Origin: Bacteroides congonensis
GTDB lineage: Bacteria > Bacteroidota > Bacteroidia > Bacteroidales > Bacteroidaceae
Assembly: GCF_900130125.1 (NCBI RefSeq)
Contig: NZ_FQXY01000006.1
Coordinates: 124,001-188,000 of the forward strand
DNA length: 64,000 nucleotides
Reading direction: 5' to 3'
Below the pieces are notes generated by a model, which was not told the origin of the DNA, searched no databases, and worked only from the letters and a program-made list of their open reading frames with translations. This document shows positions 19,180 to 29,600 of the stretch, in pieces. Position 1 is the first letter of the stretch; each line of letters starts with the position of its first letter. The position numbers and the translations under genes were made by a program.

Positions 19180-20952
19180 TTACCAGCCGGGATTTTGAAT
19201 CAATCCATATTTCTTATTGATTTCGCTTACAGGAAATGGCAGTAAATACCAATATTCATTCCAATAATATTTAATATCGTCACGCGTACTCACTGCATAC
19301 TCGAAGCCACTTCCGACCTTCGTCGTTTCCAGCATTTCCATGGGACGTATAGCCCATTCCGCTCCCTTTTTATGACGCATCATATCAAAGTAGCGAACAT
19401 CTTCCTGTCCGAATTCACGGGCACGTTCATCCAATAAGTAGTTCAACAATGCATCACCTTGCGGCACCTTAGCGGAAGTTACTCCCGGCAACCCTGCACG
19501 TTCGTGCACGAGGTTCAGATAATCATAAGCGGTCTTCTCAAATTCATCGGGCACGTTAGCCTTCCCCAATTGGTTCATAGCTTCGGCTATACTTAAATAA
19601 ATCTCTGGCATACGAATCATGGGACAAGAATAAGGCTTGCCTTTCATCTCATTCTTCTTATCACGAATAAACTTGCGGAATCCATAGCCAAATTGAGTTT
19701 TCTTCTGCACAGAACTTCCCGAACCATATCCTTCGCGTCCACCTTTATAAACTTCTGCTGTCCGTCCCTGCCATTTATCACCATTTACAAGCAAGTTCTC
19801 ATATAAACGCACATCACGGTTCGGCTGTCCTTTTTCATCAAAAAACGGATGCGCACGGTGTGTCTGATTATTCCAATCGAATGTAGAACCATCCTTCCAT
19901 TGGAACATATCCGCATAATTTCCACGCGGGATACCATAACCGGATTCATACATACGGAACGGTTTATCTACGCCATCATAAGTTCCCCAACGGAAAGAAG
20001 CCATCACAACCTCCTGATTGCCTTTCGTAAAATAGCCGTTTACATAGTCCTCTCTGGGATTCCCTGTATTTTCAATCCGATAATAATCACCATTCTGCAT
20101 GTTCAGACGCAAGAACTCTCTTCCTGCCTCCAAAGCAGCCTCCCAACGGCTATCCTGCTGATTTCCATACCAAGTCAGAAGTTCAGTAGCCGCCTGTCCG
20201 TCATAATAGGGTACTTTATTATTAAATAATGGACTGGCAACAAATAAGAGTAAACGGAACTTCAACGCTTTAGCAGCGGCTGCTGTCATATGTCCATATT
20301 CTTCAGCGGTGGTAGACCAAGGCAAATCGGTTGCCGCCTCATCCAACAACGCAACTGTTTTATTGACTGTTTCCTCCAACGTCAGACGAGGAAACTGGAA
20401 AATCTCATCTGCCGCATACGCGTGGTCTATCCAAGGCATGCCACCATAGAAACGAATCATTTGAGTATAGTGAAAAGCAATGACTACCTTAGCTTCCGCT
20501 TTTCGAATACGCTTTTCGTCATCAGTCATATCGGGAACTTTATCTACATTTTCAATATAAATATAAGCCTTCCTTATACCAAAAGAAGGATTTCCCGTCA
20601 CTTCAGTAATCTGTGAATGAAAAGGGAAATAGGGAAAGTTAATACAACTGGAAGAAGAATTAAAGTCTCCGCGTGTCCATGAGATTGGTTGTGCATATCC
20701 TATATCAGTATATCCATCCAAAATAAGCCCCTCCGGATGACACCCTCTCAAGGTAGGCATAAAATCCCACAAACTCTTATAAAACTGGTTTAGGGCCTGA
20801 TCTGCATACTTTTTAGAAGAAAACACCGTATCAATAGATACATCATCACTATTGGGCTTCTCCAAAAAATTATCACCGAACTTCAGGTCTTCACATCCGA
20901 TGAATAAGCTAGCCAGAAGTCCGCATAGAATAATTAAACTTTTGTTTTTCAT
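19180..20952 (-). CDS. SusD-like glycan-binding outer-membrane lipoprotein (first pair)
   Basis: 590 residues from MKNKSLIILCGLLASLFIGC, a lipoprotein signal with Cys20 followed by EDLKFGDNF; an ATG three codons upstream (20961) is an equal alternative. SusD features: IRKAYIYIENVDKVPDM, AKVVIAFHYTQMIRFYGGMP, PEIYLSIAEAMNQLG, LDERAREFGQEDVRYFDMMR, and the terminal YLLPFPVSEINKKYGLIQNP ending PGW. It forms the surface lid of the SusC encoded immediately upstream (about 10 bp), binding the target glycan and passing oligosaccharides to the channel. The second SusC starts 24 bp downstream, so the two SusC/SusD pairs are transcribed head to tail in one operon. Confidence 0.92.
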   Translation of the reverse strand: MKNKSLIILCGLLASLFIGCEDLKFGDNFLEKPNSDDVSIDTVFSSKKYADQALNQFYKSLWDFMPTLRGCHPEGLILDGYTDIGYAQPISWTRGDFNSSSSCINFPYFPFHSQITEVTGNPSFGIRKAYIYIENVDKVPDMTDDEKRIRKAEAKVVIAFHYTQMIRFYGGMPWIDHAYAADEIFQFPRLTLEETVNKTVALLDEAATDLPWSTTAEEYGHMTAAAAKALKFRLLLFVASPLFNNKVPYYDGQAATELLTWYGNQQDSRWEAALEAGREFLRLNMQNGDYYRIENTGNPREDYVNGYFTKGNQEVVMASFRWGTYDGVDKPFRMYESGYGIPRGNYADMFQWKDGSTFDWNNQTHRAHPFFDEKGQPNRDVRLYENLLVNGDKWQGRTAEVYKGGREGYGSGSSVQKKTQFGYGFRKFIRDKKNEMKGKPYSCPMIRMPEIYLSIAEAMNQLGKANVPDEFEKTAYDYLNLVHERAGLPGVTSAKVPQGDALLNYLLDERAREFGQEDVRYFDMMRHKKGAEWAIRPMEMLETTKVGSGFEYAVSTRDDIKYYWNEYWYLLPFPVSEINKKYGLIQNPGW

Positions 20953-20962
20953 AATAATCATT

Positions 20963-23900
20963 TTAAAAAGTTACATTCACTCCCAAGCTGAAGATTTTCA
21001 TAATAGGATACGTATTCGTATCACGTGTCAATTCTCCTTCGGGATCAAAAACTTTCAATTTGTCAAATGTCAAGAGATTATAGCCGGTAAATTGAACCGT
21101 CAACTTAGAGGCGCCGATAGCTTTTAAAATCTTCTGTTGAGTAATATTATATCCAATCGTCAGATTTTTCAATTTGATGTATGAAGCATCTTTCAACCAT
21201 ACGCTCGATGTCTCTTGGTTAGTCGAACTTGCAATGGACAAACGGGGATACACAGCCGTTGCTGCTGTTTCAGGTGTCCAACGCCCGTCAGCCATATATT
21301 GATAAAGTACCTGCCCCTCATAAAAAGGACGTTTATAAGCATTTGCCATCTCAATATCACACTGGGCTACTCCCGTCCAGTTCATGGAAGCAAAAAAGCC
21401 TTTATATTCTCCACCCAAATTTAAACCGAACGTATAAGCCGGGCGTTTAGGGTTTCCTATTTTGGTCTGGTCGTCATTATCAATGATATTATCACCGTTC
21501 AAATCTGCAAACTTAATATCACCGGGATATTTTTTCCCCTGCGGTTGCGGCAGATCCGCACGAACATTACCATCCGCATCAAAGTCATCCTCATTATAGA
21601 ACCCTTGTGCCAGATATCCGAAACGGGCTCCCACCTCGTGTCCGGTACGCCACATATAAGGTTCGTTCGGTTCTACTTCATCCTGATAAATAATTTTATT
21701 TTTAGAATAAGAGACATTTGTATTTATATAATATGAAAAGTCCTTAATACGATCATTCCATTTTAAATCAACTTCATATCCTTGATTATTGACTTCACCC
21801 ATATTAACCACAGGTAATATGCCATTCATTGCAATCAAGGAAGGAACAGTGCTGCGTTGTATCAGAATATCACGACGATTTTCCCGGAAATAATCAAATG
21901 TCAACTTCAAACGGTCATTGAAGAAATAAGCGTCTATACCGTAATTCTGCTTTAAGGCAGTTTCCCAGGTTACATTCGAATTTCCCAGCATAAGTTCTTT
22001 CGCAGCTGTCTGATAGGCTGTATTCGTCAATCCGAAAATATACCCGTTCTTATCCTGATAGGCTTTCTGCAGCCAGTCGGAATTATTTATTGAATAAGAG
22101 TCCGGCAAATAAAGGAAGCGGTTACTGGACATATTGTCATTACCGACCAATCCGACAGAAGCACGCACTTTCAGATAGGTTAAGAAGTCATTTTTAGGAA
22201 TGAATTTCTCTTCTGTTATAACATAGCCGATAGAACCTGCAGGGAATGTACCAAAACGTTTATCCGGTGCAAAGTTCTCGGAACCATTATAGCCAATATT
22301 AAATTCTGCTATATATTTCGACTTATAATCATAAGTCAAACGGCCTACCAAGCCAACATAAGCAGTCGGGACATCCCAAAACTTGTTAGGATAATTAGGA
22401 TAGTACTTTTTACTTTGGTTGTACAGCAATAAGGCACCGACATTATGTTCTCCGAATTTGCGATTATAACGAATGCTTCCTTCCACATACCAGTCACGGG
22501 CACGTTTTTTATCTCCGGTTCCATAAGTTTTCATCATATTTTCCCCCGTTATCCGATACACAAGACTCTTATCAAAATCAGGGTCTTCAACATCAAGTCC
22601 CGATCCGTCTATTTCGGATTTATAAAAAGGAGTATATGTTTCCACATGTCCCCGTACGGTTTTGATGTAAGAGTAATCCGTATTATATGCCCCTTTCGCT
22701 TCAATAGAAAGCCCCTTGGTTATAAAATCCAGATTTTGAGACAAGTTCAAATCGAATGTCATATTATTCGAGACTTTGCGGTCATAACCATAGCCATAAA
22801 ATCCATTAATTACTTGATTCTCCATTTTAACTCCGGGAAAACGTGTACTCTGTGTCACCACTTTTTTCCCGTCGACAATTCCCGGAGATGAGAATGGCAA
22901 CGACCACGTAAGTTGTTTCCATACATTGCCACTGCCTCCCGGGTCACGCTGGTTGCCTACAATTCCGCCCATGCCGAACTTTAACGTAGTGGTGCGTGTG
23001 AGGTTTACATCAAGATTGGCACGATAGTTATAACGGGTATAGCTGTAATTGTTATCATAATCAAGCCCGTCCAGTTGTTTAAACAAACCATTCTGAAACA
23101 AAAAACCTAACGATACAAAATAACGGATATCTTTTGTTCCTCCGGAAATACTTACATTATGTTGGGTTTGAACAGCAGCCTTATTCATCAAATAATCATA
23201 CCAGTTCACATTGGGATACAGAATAGGAGAATCCCCCAAACGAAAACGTTCCATATCATACTCCGAGAAAGCCAGCTGGTCATCTGCAACTCCGTCATTA
23301 CGTTGTGCCTCTCTGAATAAAGAAGCGGTTGTATAGCTGTCTGCCACATCCAATATACGGGTAGGCATCTGAATGCCGACATTCGAGCTAATCGAAATTT
23401 TGGCCTTTCCTTCTTCTCCCCGGCGAGTAGTGACCAATATGACTCCGTTTGCACCGCGCACTCCGAATACAGCCGTAGCCGAAGCATCTTTTAATACATT
23501 AATAGATTCTATCTCGTTAGGATCCATTTGATAGAAAGAACGCTCCACGCCATCCACAAGAATAAGCGGAGCAGCTCCCCCTTCCGTCAATGAACCTACA
23601 CCACGTACAAATATTTTCGCATTGTCAGCTCCCGGTTGTCCACTTGCCTGCATGGAAGAAACTCCCGGCAACTGCCCTGCCAACGAATTGGTGACACTGG
23701 CACTAGGGGATTTCAGTAAAGCCTCCGTACCGACACTTGATATAGCACCGGTCAATGTCGCCTTTTTCTGCACACCATATGCAACAACCATTACTTCGTC
23801 CAGACTTTGTACATTTTCCTGTAAACGTACGTTAATCCCCCTTCGGGAGTTTACTTTTATTTCTTGTGACTGGTAACCAATAAATGAAACCGATAAAATT

Positions 23901-24205
23901 GAATTTCCATCAGGTACCGTTATTGTATAACGGCCGTCAATATCTGTGATAACTCCTGTGGAAGTCCCTTTCACTTGTACAGTAGCACCAATAATAGGTT
24001 CGCCACCCTCACTCGTAACAACCCCTGTAACTATTATACTTTTGTTCTGTTGCAAAGCGGAACTGACCCACTCTTTGCCGGTGTCACTGCCCGACAAAAT
24101 CCTACCCGTCTCTGCGGAATAACAAATCTCGCCCCACAAAGACGACCTGATACATACGGCGATAAATAAAACCTTCCGCATGCGACCTGTTAAGATGTTT
24201 TTCAT
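20963..24205 (-). CDS. SusC-like TonB-dependent outer-membrane transporter (first pair)
   Basis: 1080 residues. After a short signal region there is a carboxypeptidase-like regulatory domain at about 57-130 (VTGVVTSEGGEPIIGATVQV, GVITDIDGRYTITV, SFIGYQSQEI), the TonB box region DEVMVVAYGVQKKATLTGAI, the plug (AKIFVRGVGSLTEGG, INVLKDASATAVFGVRGANG) and the beta-barrel ending MKIFSLGVNVTF. This is a complete, canonical SusC. Powered by TonB-ExbBD, it carries oligosaccharides into the periplasm. It starts 37 bp after the GH29 gene, which is therefore the promoter-proximal gene of the operon; the AT-rich gap holds no obvious separate promoter. Confidence 0.95.
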   Translation of the reverse strand: MKNILTGRMRKVLFIAVCIRSSLWGEICYSAETGRILSGSDTGKEWVSSALQQNKSIIVTGVVTSEGGEPIIGATVQVKGTSTGVITDIDGRYTITVPDGNSILSVSFIGYQSQEIKVNSRRGINVRLQENVQSLDEVMVVAYGVQKKATLTGAISSVGTEALLKSPSASVTNSLAGQLPGVSSMQASGQPGADNAKIFVRGVGSLTEGGAAPLILVDGVERSFYQMDPNEIESINVLKDASATAVFGVRGANGVILVTTRRGEEGKAKISISSNVGIQMPTRILDVADSYTTASLFREAQRNDGVADDQLAFSEYDMERFRLGDSPILYPNVNWYDYLMNKAAVQTQHNVSISGGTKDIRYFVSLGFLFQNGLFKQLDGLDYDNNYSYTRYNYRANLDVNLTRTTTLKFGMGGIVGNQRDPGGSGNVWKQLTWSLPFSSPGIVDGKKVVTQSTRFPGVKMENQVINGFYGYGYDRKVSNNMTFDLNLSQNLDFITKGLSIEAKGAYNTDYSYIKTVRGHVETYTPFYKSEIDGSGLDVEDPDFDKSLVYRITGENMMKTYGTGDKKRARDWYVEGSIRYNRKFGEHNVGALLLYNQSKKYYPNYPNKFWDVPTAYVGLVGRLTYDYKSKYIAEFNIGYNGSENFAPDKRFGTFPAGSIGYVITEEKFIPKNDFLTYLKVRASVGLVGNDNMSSNRFLYLPDSYSINNSDWLQKAYQDKNGYIFGLTNTAYQTAAKELMLGNSNVTWETALKQNYGIDAYFFNDRLKLTFDYFRENRRDILIQRSTVPSLIAMNGILPVVNMGEVNNQGYEVDLKWNDRIKDFSYYINTNVSYSKNKIIYQDEVEPNEPYMWRTGHEVGARFGYLAQGFYNEDDFDADGNVRADLPQPQGKKYPGDIKFADLNGDNIIDNDDQTKIGNPKRPAYTFGLNLGGEYKGFFASMNWTGVAQCDIEMANAYKRPFYEGQVLYQYMADGRWTPETAATAVYPRLSIASSTNQETSSVWLKDASYIKLKNLTIGYNITQQKILKAIGASKLTVQFTGYNLLTFDKLKVFDPEGELTRDTNTYPIMKIFSLGVNVTF

Positions 24206-24242
24206 ACTTTGATAATGTTAAAAAGTTAAACAAAAAGCATCA

Positions 24243-25661
24243 TTATAATTTCTGCTTAAATTTGAAAACCAGCGATTCATTCTTCAATCCTTTCGGCAGA
24301 GTTACTGTCACTTTGCCGTCTTTCGTCCGATACTTCACGCTACGACCGTTTTGAAGCAATACCATCTTGCCGGCAGGTTCATTTCCTTCCCATACAATTT
24401 CCTGCGGCAATTCCACATTGTCCGGCAGTGCATAGATAGCATACAGTGTCTTTCCATCTTTGTTAGCCGTGAACCAGATATTCTCACTTTGATAGACAGG
24501 AGTAGTGCGTGTGTTGTAAATTGCTTCACCATTTATTTTCAGCCATTGCCCTATCTCTTTCAAACGCTGTATTCCCTCTTCCTCGATAGTACCTTCCGGT
24601 GTAGGTCCCACACCCAAAACCAAAGAACCGCCTTTGGCTACAATCTCCGTGAGAATATTGATTACTTGAGCTGCCGATTTGTAAGGAGCATCTTTCCACC
24701 ATCCCCAACGATTGGTCAGTGTTATGCAACTTTCCCAAGGATGATCCAGTTGCTGCTTGGGAATAGTCAGTTCCGGTGTTTGGTAATTTTCGTTCCGGCC
24801 GGGCACAGTCCTGTCTACCGCTATCAAGCCCGGCTGACTTTCGCGTGCCTTATCTATGATTTGATTCATTTTGATGTCTTCCTTGGGAGCCCTTACCCAG
24901 CCTCCGTCCAGCCAAAGAAGGTCTACCCGACCATAACGCGTCATGAGTTCATTGATTTGATTAGCCGTATATTCTTGAAAACGTTTCCATTTATCCGGAT
25001 TCAGCTTGATGTCATAATTCACATTCCGGGTGGGCGTTGCCCTGTCTCTACTCCAGTAATCATTGCAATGCCAGTCGGGCTTGGAGAAGTAAGCACCTAT
25101 CATAAAGTCTTTCTGACGGAAAGCACCAAACACTTGATAAGTCACATCTTTTAAAGGATTGTTTTTAAAAGGTCCTTTAGCTATCGAGAAATCAGTTTCC
25201 TTCGTATCAAACATACAAAAACCGTCGTGATGTTTGGTTGTGAAAATCATATATTTCATACCGGCATCTTTCATAATGTCCGCCCATACTTCCGGAGCAA
25301 ACTTCGTTGGATTGAAAGACTCGCTTAATCCCCAATACCATTTTTTAAAATCATCATAAGGCATATCACCGAAGATTTTAGTGCGGCGTGGAATAAATCT
25401 TTCTTCCGAACACAACAGCCACGACTCGAAAGTACCCGGTACGGAATAAAGTCCCCAGTGGAACAGTACACCGAATTTCAAGTCTCGCCATTGATCTAAT
25501 TTCTGCAGTACTGCCGGGTCTGTCGGATATTCATAAGAGGTGGATGATTTGTGCACATACCCTTGATCTTTAATATCACTTTGCTGTGCACATACATTCC
25601 AGGAAAAAGAGAGTCCGAACAAAGCAGCCAATACCACTTTCATACTTTTCATTTTTCTCAT
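24243..25661 (-). CDS. GH29 alpha-L-fucosidase, first gene of the PUL operon
   Basis: 472 residues from MRKMKSMKVVLAALFGLSFS, giving a signal peptide that ends NVCAQ; the longer frame from 25694 starts with GTG and lies over the promoter region. GH29 motifs: LKFGVLFHWGLYSVPG, YMIFTTKHHDGFCMFDTKET, and VDLLWLDGGWV with the Asp nucleophile at about residue 252. VLGVGPTPEGTIEEEGIQRL is the conserved end of the catalytic barrel, and a small beta domain follows. It removes alpha-linked L-fucose; signal peptidase I processing suggests a periplasmic site. As the operon's first gene, it marks fucose as a feature of the substrate. Upstream lie a near-consensus -7 box (TATCTTAG, minus strand, 25697-25704) and a candidate operator at 25723-25751. 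Confidence 0.92.
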   Translation of the reverse strand: MRKMKSMKVVLAALFGLSFSWNVCAQQSDIKDQGYVHKSSTSYEYPTDPAVLQKLDQWRDLKFGVLFHWGLYSVPGTFESWLLCSEERFIPRRTKIFGDMPYDDFKKWYWGLSESFNPTKFAPEVWADIMKDAGMKYMIFTTKHHDGFCMFDTKETDFSIAKGPFKNNPLKDVTYQVFGAFRQKDFMIGAYFSKPDWHCNDYWSRDRATPTRNVNYDIKLNPDKWKRFQEYTANQINELMTRYGRVDLLWLDGGWVRAPKEDIKMNQIIDKARESQPGLIAVDRTVPGRNENYQTPELTIPKQQLDHPWESCITLTNRWGWWKDAPYKSAAQVINILTEIVAKGGSLVLGVGPTPEGTIEEEGIQRLKEIGQWLKINGEAIYNTRTTPVYQSENIWFTANKDGKTLYAIYALPDNVELPQEIVWEGNEPAGKMVLLQNGRSVKYRTKDGKVTVTLPKGLKNESLVFKFKQKL

Positions 25662-25722
25662 ACTTACCGTTGTTTTAGAGGTTTTAAATTTCACCGCTAA
25701 GATATGAGAATTGAAATGAAAG

Positions 25723-25751
25723 GGTGTTTTGTATCATTTTTTGTTTGTCCG
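25723..25751 (-). promoter_or_regulatory. Candidate regulator site upstream of the GH29 operon (GGTGTTT-N15-TTGTCCG)
   Basis: The plus strand reads GGTGTTT (25723-25729), 15 bp, TTGTCCG (25745-25751). The same two 7-bp blocks with the same 15-bp spacing recur at 32109-32137 upstream of the GH88 gene. The site lies 18 bp upstream of a near-consensus -7 box, a sensible place for an activator such as the PUL's hybrid two-component system. Based on only two sites. Confidence 0.4.
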
Positions 25752-25908
25752 ATAACTGCCAGAAGAGTGCTAAAAACTATCAAATCTTTTTAGATTTTAT
25801 CCAGAAGAACCTTCAAACGGCATTTTTCCGTTCCGGCAACATTTTATCGCCCTTTCCTTTCATAATATACAAATGTTTATTACCTTTGCATAGTAGTTCA
25901 TTGAAGTA

Positions 25909-26085
25909 ATGATCGATCAGCAAGAGCTAAAGGCTCAAATAGAACATGTTAAACGCGTTTTAACGTTCTATTCTCTATATGGAGATGAAGTGGTAGAACA
26001 AGGATTCTCCAGAAGAGAATTGGAAAAGCTAATAGACATTCAGCTGGATAAGCTGAACGAATTGCTTCGACAGTTGAAAGATTAA
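25909..26085 (+). CDS. Small helical protein of 58 residues, unknown function
   Basis: ATG at 25909, TAA at 26083-26085; the protein begins MIDQQELKAQIEHVKRVLTF and ends KLNELLRQLKD. It is mostly charged with Leu/Ile spacing typical of two amphipathic helices (RRELEKLIDIQLDKLNELLR), so a small coiled-coil or helical-hairpin protein is likely. A -7 box TACCTTTG (25881-25888) lies 20 bp upstream. It is followed by a GC-rich hairpin and then the DUF5053 gene 58 bp downstream in the same direction. Pairing of this short ORF with DUF5053 suggests one transcription unit. No known domain was recognised. It is divergent from the GH29 operon, whose regulatory region it shares. Confidence 0.65.
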   Translation: MIDQQELKAQIEHVKRVLTFYSLYGDEVVEQGFSRRELEKLIDIQLDKLNELLRQLKD

Positions 26086-26087
26086 AA

Positions 26088-26109
26088 AGCTCCCCTCAGC
26101 AGGGGAGCT
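26088..26109 (+). terminator. GC-rich hairpin between the 58-residue gene and the DUF5053 gene
   Basis: AGCTCCCC (26088-26095) pairs perfectly with GGGGAGCT (26102-26109) across a 6-nt loop. It starts 2 bp after the upstream stop codon. No T-run follows on the plus strand, so it may act as an attenuator or RNA-stabilising stem rather than a full terminator. Confidence 0.5.
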
Positions 26110-26143
26110 ACTTCATGAATTAATAAAAAAGAAAGGAGAAAAT

Positions 26144-26593
26144 ATGGATTTATCACAGAAACAGTATGCTAAAGAACAGTTAGACGGGCTTTTACAAGAA
26201 TTCTGTTCTTTACAATCTTCACAAGATGAAGCAGATTTCTCAAAGAAGATGAAGTCTATTCTTTCCAATAAGAATGAAAAAGAAAAAGAAATCTTTGCGG
26301 AAGTATTTGTAGAAGGTGCCAAAGAAGCCATTGTGCAATCGGAGTCTATCATAAAAGAGACTAATCTACGTTTAACTTTAGACAATATATTTCCAGCAAT
26401 TTCATGGTCTTATATTGCATCTAATTATTTTAAGAAATCCAGATCGTGGTTGCACCAGCGAATCAATGGGAGCGTTGTTAATGGAATACCTGCAAAATTC
26501 ACAGATGACGAAAAGAAAATCCTAATAAAAGCATTGAATGATTTAGGTATAAATATAAAAAAAACAGCTCAACTTATTGAGCAAACTTCATAG
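26144..26593 (+). CDS. DUF5053 family protein
   Basis: 149 residues starting MDLSQKQYAKEQLDGLLQEF, with a strong ribosome binding site (AAAGGAG) 6 bp before the ATG. The N-terminal half is acidic and helical; the C-terminal half holds SYIASNYFKKSRSWLHQRIN, GIPAKFTDDEKKILIKALND and LGINIKKTAQLIEQ, which reads like a small helix-turn-helix-type module in which a 'SWLHQRINGS' segment could contact DNA. This matches the Bacteroidetes family DUF5053, for which no function is established. It is convergent with the HTCS gene and divergent from the GH29 operon, so it sits between regulator and target. A DNA-binding accessory role is a guess. Confidence 0.7.
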   Translation: MDLSQKQYAKEQLDGLLQEFCSLQSSQDEADFSKKMKSILSNKNEKEKEIFAEVFVEGAKEAIVQSESIIKETNLRLTLDNIFPAISWSYIASNYFKKSRSWLHQRINGSVVNGIPAKFTDDEKKILIKALNDLGINIKKTAQLIEQTS

Positions 26594-26606
26594 AACTACA
26601 CAATCG

Positions 26607-26635
26607 AGAGGTATCTGTCATTTTCAGATACCTCT
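26607..26635. terminator. Bidirectional terminator between DUF5053 and HTCS genes
   Basis: AGAGGTATCTG (26607-26617) pairs perfectly with CAGATACCTCT (26625-26635) around a TCATTTT loop. The two flanking genes converge on it, ending at 26593 and 26647. Confidence 0.75.
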
Positions 26636-26646
26636 TATCATTTAAA

Positions 26647-29600
26647 CTATTTTCTCTGTTTTTTCACATAATCAGAAGGCATGCAACCCATATACTTTTT
26701 AAAACTAGTAGAGAAATAAGAGCGGGATGCAAAACCTACCATGGCACTCACTTCAGATATGGAGTAACGCCCGTCCAACAGTAATTTGCACGCCATATTG
26801 AAACGTATCCGCCGAATAAAATTTGCCGGCGGTTCACCCGATATGGAATTCATCTTGTAGTATAGTGACGAGCGGCTCATAAAGAGCTTCTCCGCAAGGT
26901 CATCGGCTGTAAAGTCTTCATCAGAGATGTTTTCTTCCACAGTCTGAATGGCTTTGGTTATAAATTCCTCATCCAGCTTATTCGAAGTCATTTTTGCCGC
27001 ATCAATATCAATCGTACTGGAATAATAGTATCTCAAACGCTGCCTGGCTTTCAGGATATTATTAATCTTCCCTTTCAGAAGATTAATAGAAAATGGTTTG
27101 GGGATATAATCGTCCGCGCCTGCCTGAATACCCGCAGTCTGTGCCTCAAGACTACCTTTCGCTGACAACAAAATAACCGGAATATGGCAAGTTTGCATGT
27201 TCTTCTTCACAATCTCACATAACTTTATACCATCTATTCCCGGCATCATCACATCAGAAAGAATTAAATCCACTTTCTGTTCCTTCATCATTTCCAGTGC
27301 TTCTTCCCCGTTTCCGGCTATCAACGTGATATACTCCGATTTAAAATTATCCTTCAAATAATCAACCATTTCCTTATTATCATCCACCAGCAGGATAGTC
27401 GCTCTCCCCTCTTCTTCCCTACCATCCGGTTTCTCTATGTCAGTGGTATTAACTACAACCTCTTCCATGTAGGAAACATCCATAGGAGAATACATAGGTT
27501 CTGATAAAGTGAAGGCCGCTTCCGTGTCCTGTTTTTGTTCTTCAGCCGGAAATATGTGGATGTCTACCGGCAAAATCACCCTGAATTCTGTAAATTTTCC
27601 GATTTCACTAGCGACCTCTATCGTGCCCCTATGCTTGTCTATCAACAATTTCACCAAAGACAAGCCAATGCCGGAACCTTTCTGATTATCGTCCACTTGG
27701 TAAAAGCGTTCGAAAATGCGGGAAAGTTTCTCTTCCGGAATACCTATACCGTTATCACGTATCGTAAATCCGTAGACAGACTCCTTCTTCCACAATGATA
27801 ATGAGATTTCTCCACCGTCAGGAGTAAACTTAAACGCATTGGAAAGCAAATTCATCAATATCGTTTCCAAATACATCCTGTCAACAGGAAATAATTCATC
27901 TTTCAAATCCGAACGGAAATGGAAATTAATATTTCGTTTCCGTGCATTCTCTATAAATAAATTGAATACATTCATTGCCATGCTCTCAACCGGCCCTGAA
28001 ACGATATTGATAGGTAATGTTCCCGATTCTGCCTTCCTGAAGTCAAGTAGCTGATTGACAATATGCAGTAATTTCTGTCCATTCTTATAGACATAAGACA
28101 ATTTTTGTTGCACAGCGGGCTCGAAAGAGTTCTTTTCGCCCAACAATTCCTCTAACGGAGCCAATATCAGACTTAAAGGTGTGCGCAATTCATGAGACAT
28201 ATTAATATAAAAACGGACTTTCTCCTGACTGATTTCTTCTATCTTATTCCGTTCGATATGCTCAATCTGTACCTGCATCCTCATCTTGGCACGAACAATA
28301 AAGAAATAAAATACAAAAGCTAAAATACCGATGATAAAGAGGAAAAACAACGTTTTTGCCCACCACGTCTGATACCACATCGGAATAATATCAATAAAAA
28401 ATTCTGCAGGGATTTCTGACCATTGTCCACTGTCACTGCATGCCTTTACTTTAAAAACATATCTACCCGGAGACAAATTCCAATAGTTCACTCCACGACT
28501 TCCCGCCCATGTAGCATAAATCCAGTCCGAATCGTACCCCTCCAGCTTATAGGCAAACTTGTTACGGCTGTTTGACAGGTAATTTATTACAGAAAAAGTG
28601 ATTCTGAACATTTTGAGTTCCGAAGGAAAAGAAACTCCCAGCAACTTCCCGTTGTCAGCCTGATAAAAATCGACATCTCCGTCTTTAGCTTGCCTTATGG
28701 GGAGATTCTGTATGGACAATCCGGTTATCACTGCGTTAGGCGTAAAAGGAGTGCCGGAGAAGTGTTCGGGATTAAAAAAGACGACTCCATTCAAAGTCCC
28801 TAAAAAGAAAGTACCGTCTTTTGAGCTACATACTGCCGACTGCATAAATTGATTGTTCGGCAAACCATCTTGTTTGATATAGTTGCAGAAATTCTTTTTA
28901 TGTAAATCAAAACAGGAAAGTCCCCTGCTCGTTGTGAGCCACAACCGCCCTTTTTTATCTTCCAAAATACCGCTGATACAGTCATCGGGCAAACCGTCGC
29001 TCATAGAATAACGCTCCCATGAAAGAGAGGTTCCTTCTTTATAGCGGTACAATCCGGAAGAAGTGCCTACCCAAATGACATGGCTAGTGTCCTCATATAC
29101 ACACAACGCCTGTATCAGGCCAAGAGAATAAGCCCCTGCCGAATCAGCCATCACTCGCATTTCTCCATCAGCACACATGTACAAACTTTCTTCCGTGCCA
29201 ATCCAGACACGCCGTCTTGAATCACGGAACAAAGTAGAGACAAGCACACCTTTCAATTGAGGATATCTGATTGCCAAAGGATGCAAGGAGATTTGTCTTG
29301 TTTGATAATCAAAACGATATAAACCAGCCATCGAACCAATCCAAAGTGTACCATCGTCTCCATCCAACAGTGAATAGCAACTATTTTCCAAGGATGCGGC
29401 ACCGGGAATATCATAATTACTTATATGTCCGGTCTTGACGTTCAAATGACTCAACCCGCCGCTATGCATACCGATATAAACAGAACCATTTTTCTCGGGA
29501 AACACACATTTAATGTTATTCGAACGTAAGGAGCCGACTTTGTTGCCTTCATCGGAATAACAAGTGAAATGCCCGGTTGTCCTGTCATAATGATTCAACC

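Noticed and set aside
24351..25154. 267-residue plus-strand frame
   Set aside because: Antisense to the well-supported GH29 gene; the sequence has no family features.
25724..25909. 61-residue plus-strand frame ahead of the 58-residue gene
   Set aside because: It covers the candidate operator and the -7 box at 25881-25888, and its composition looks random; treated as regulatory DNA.
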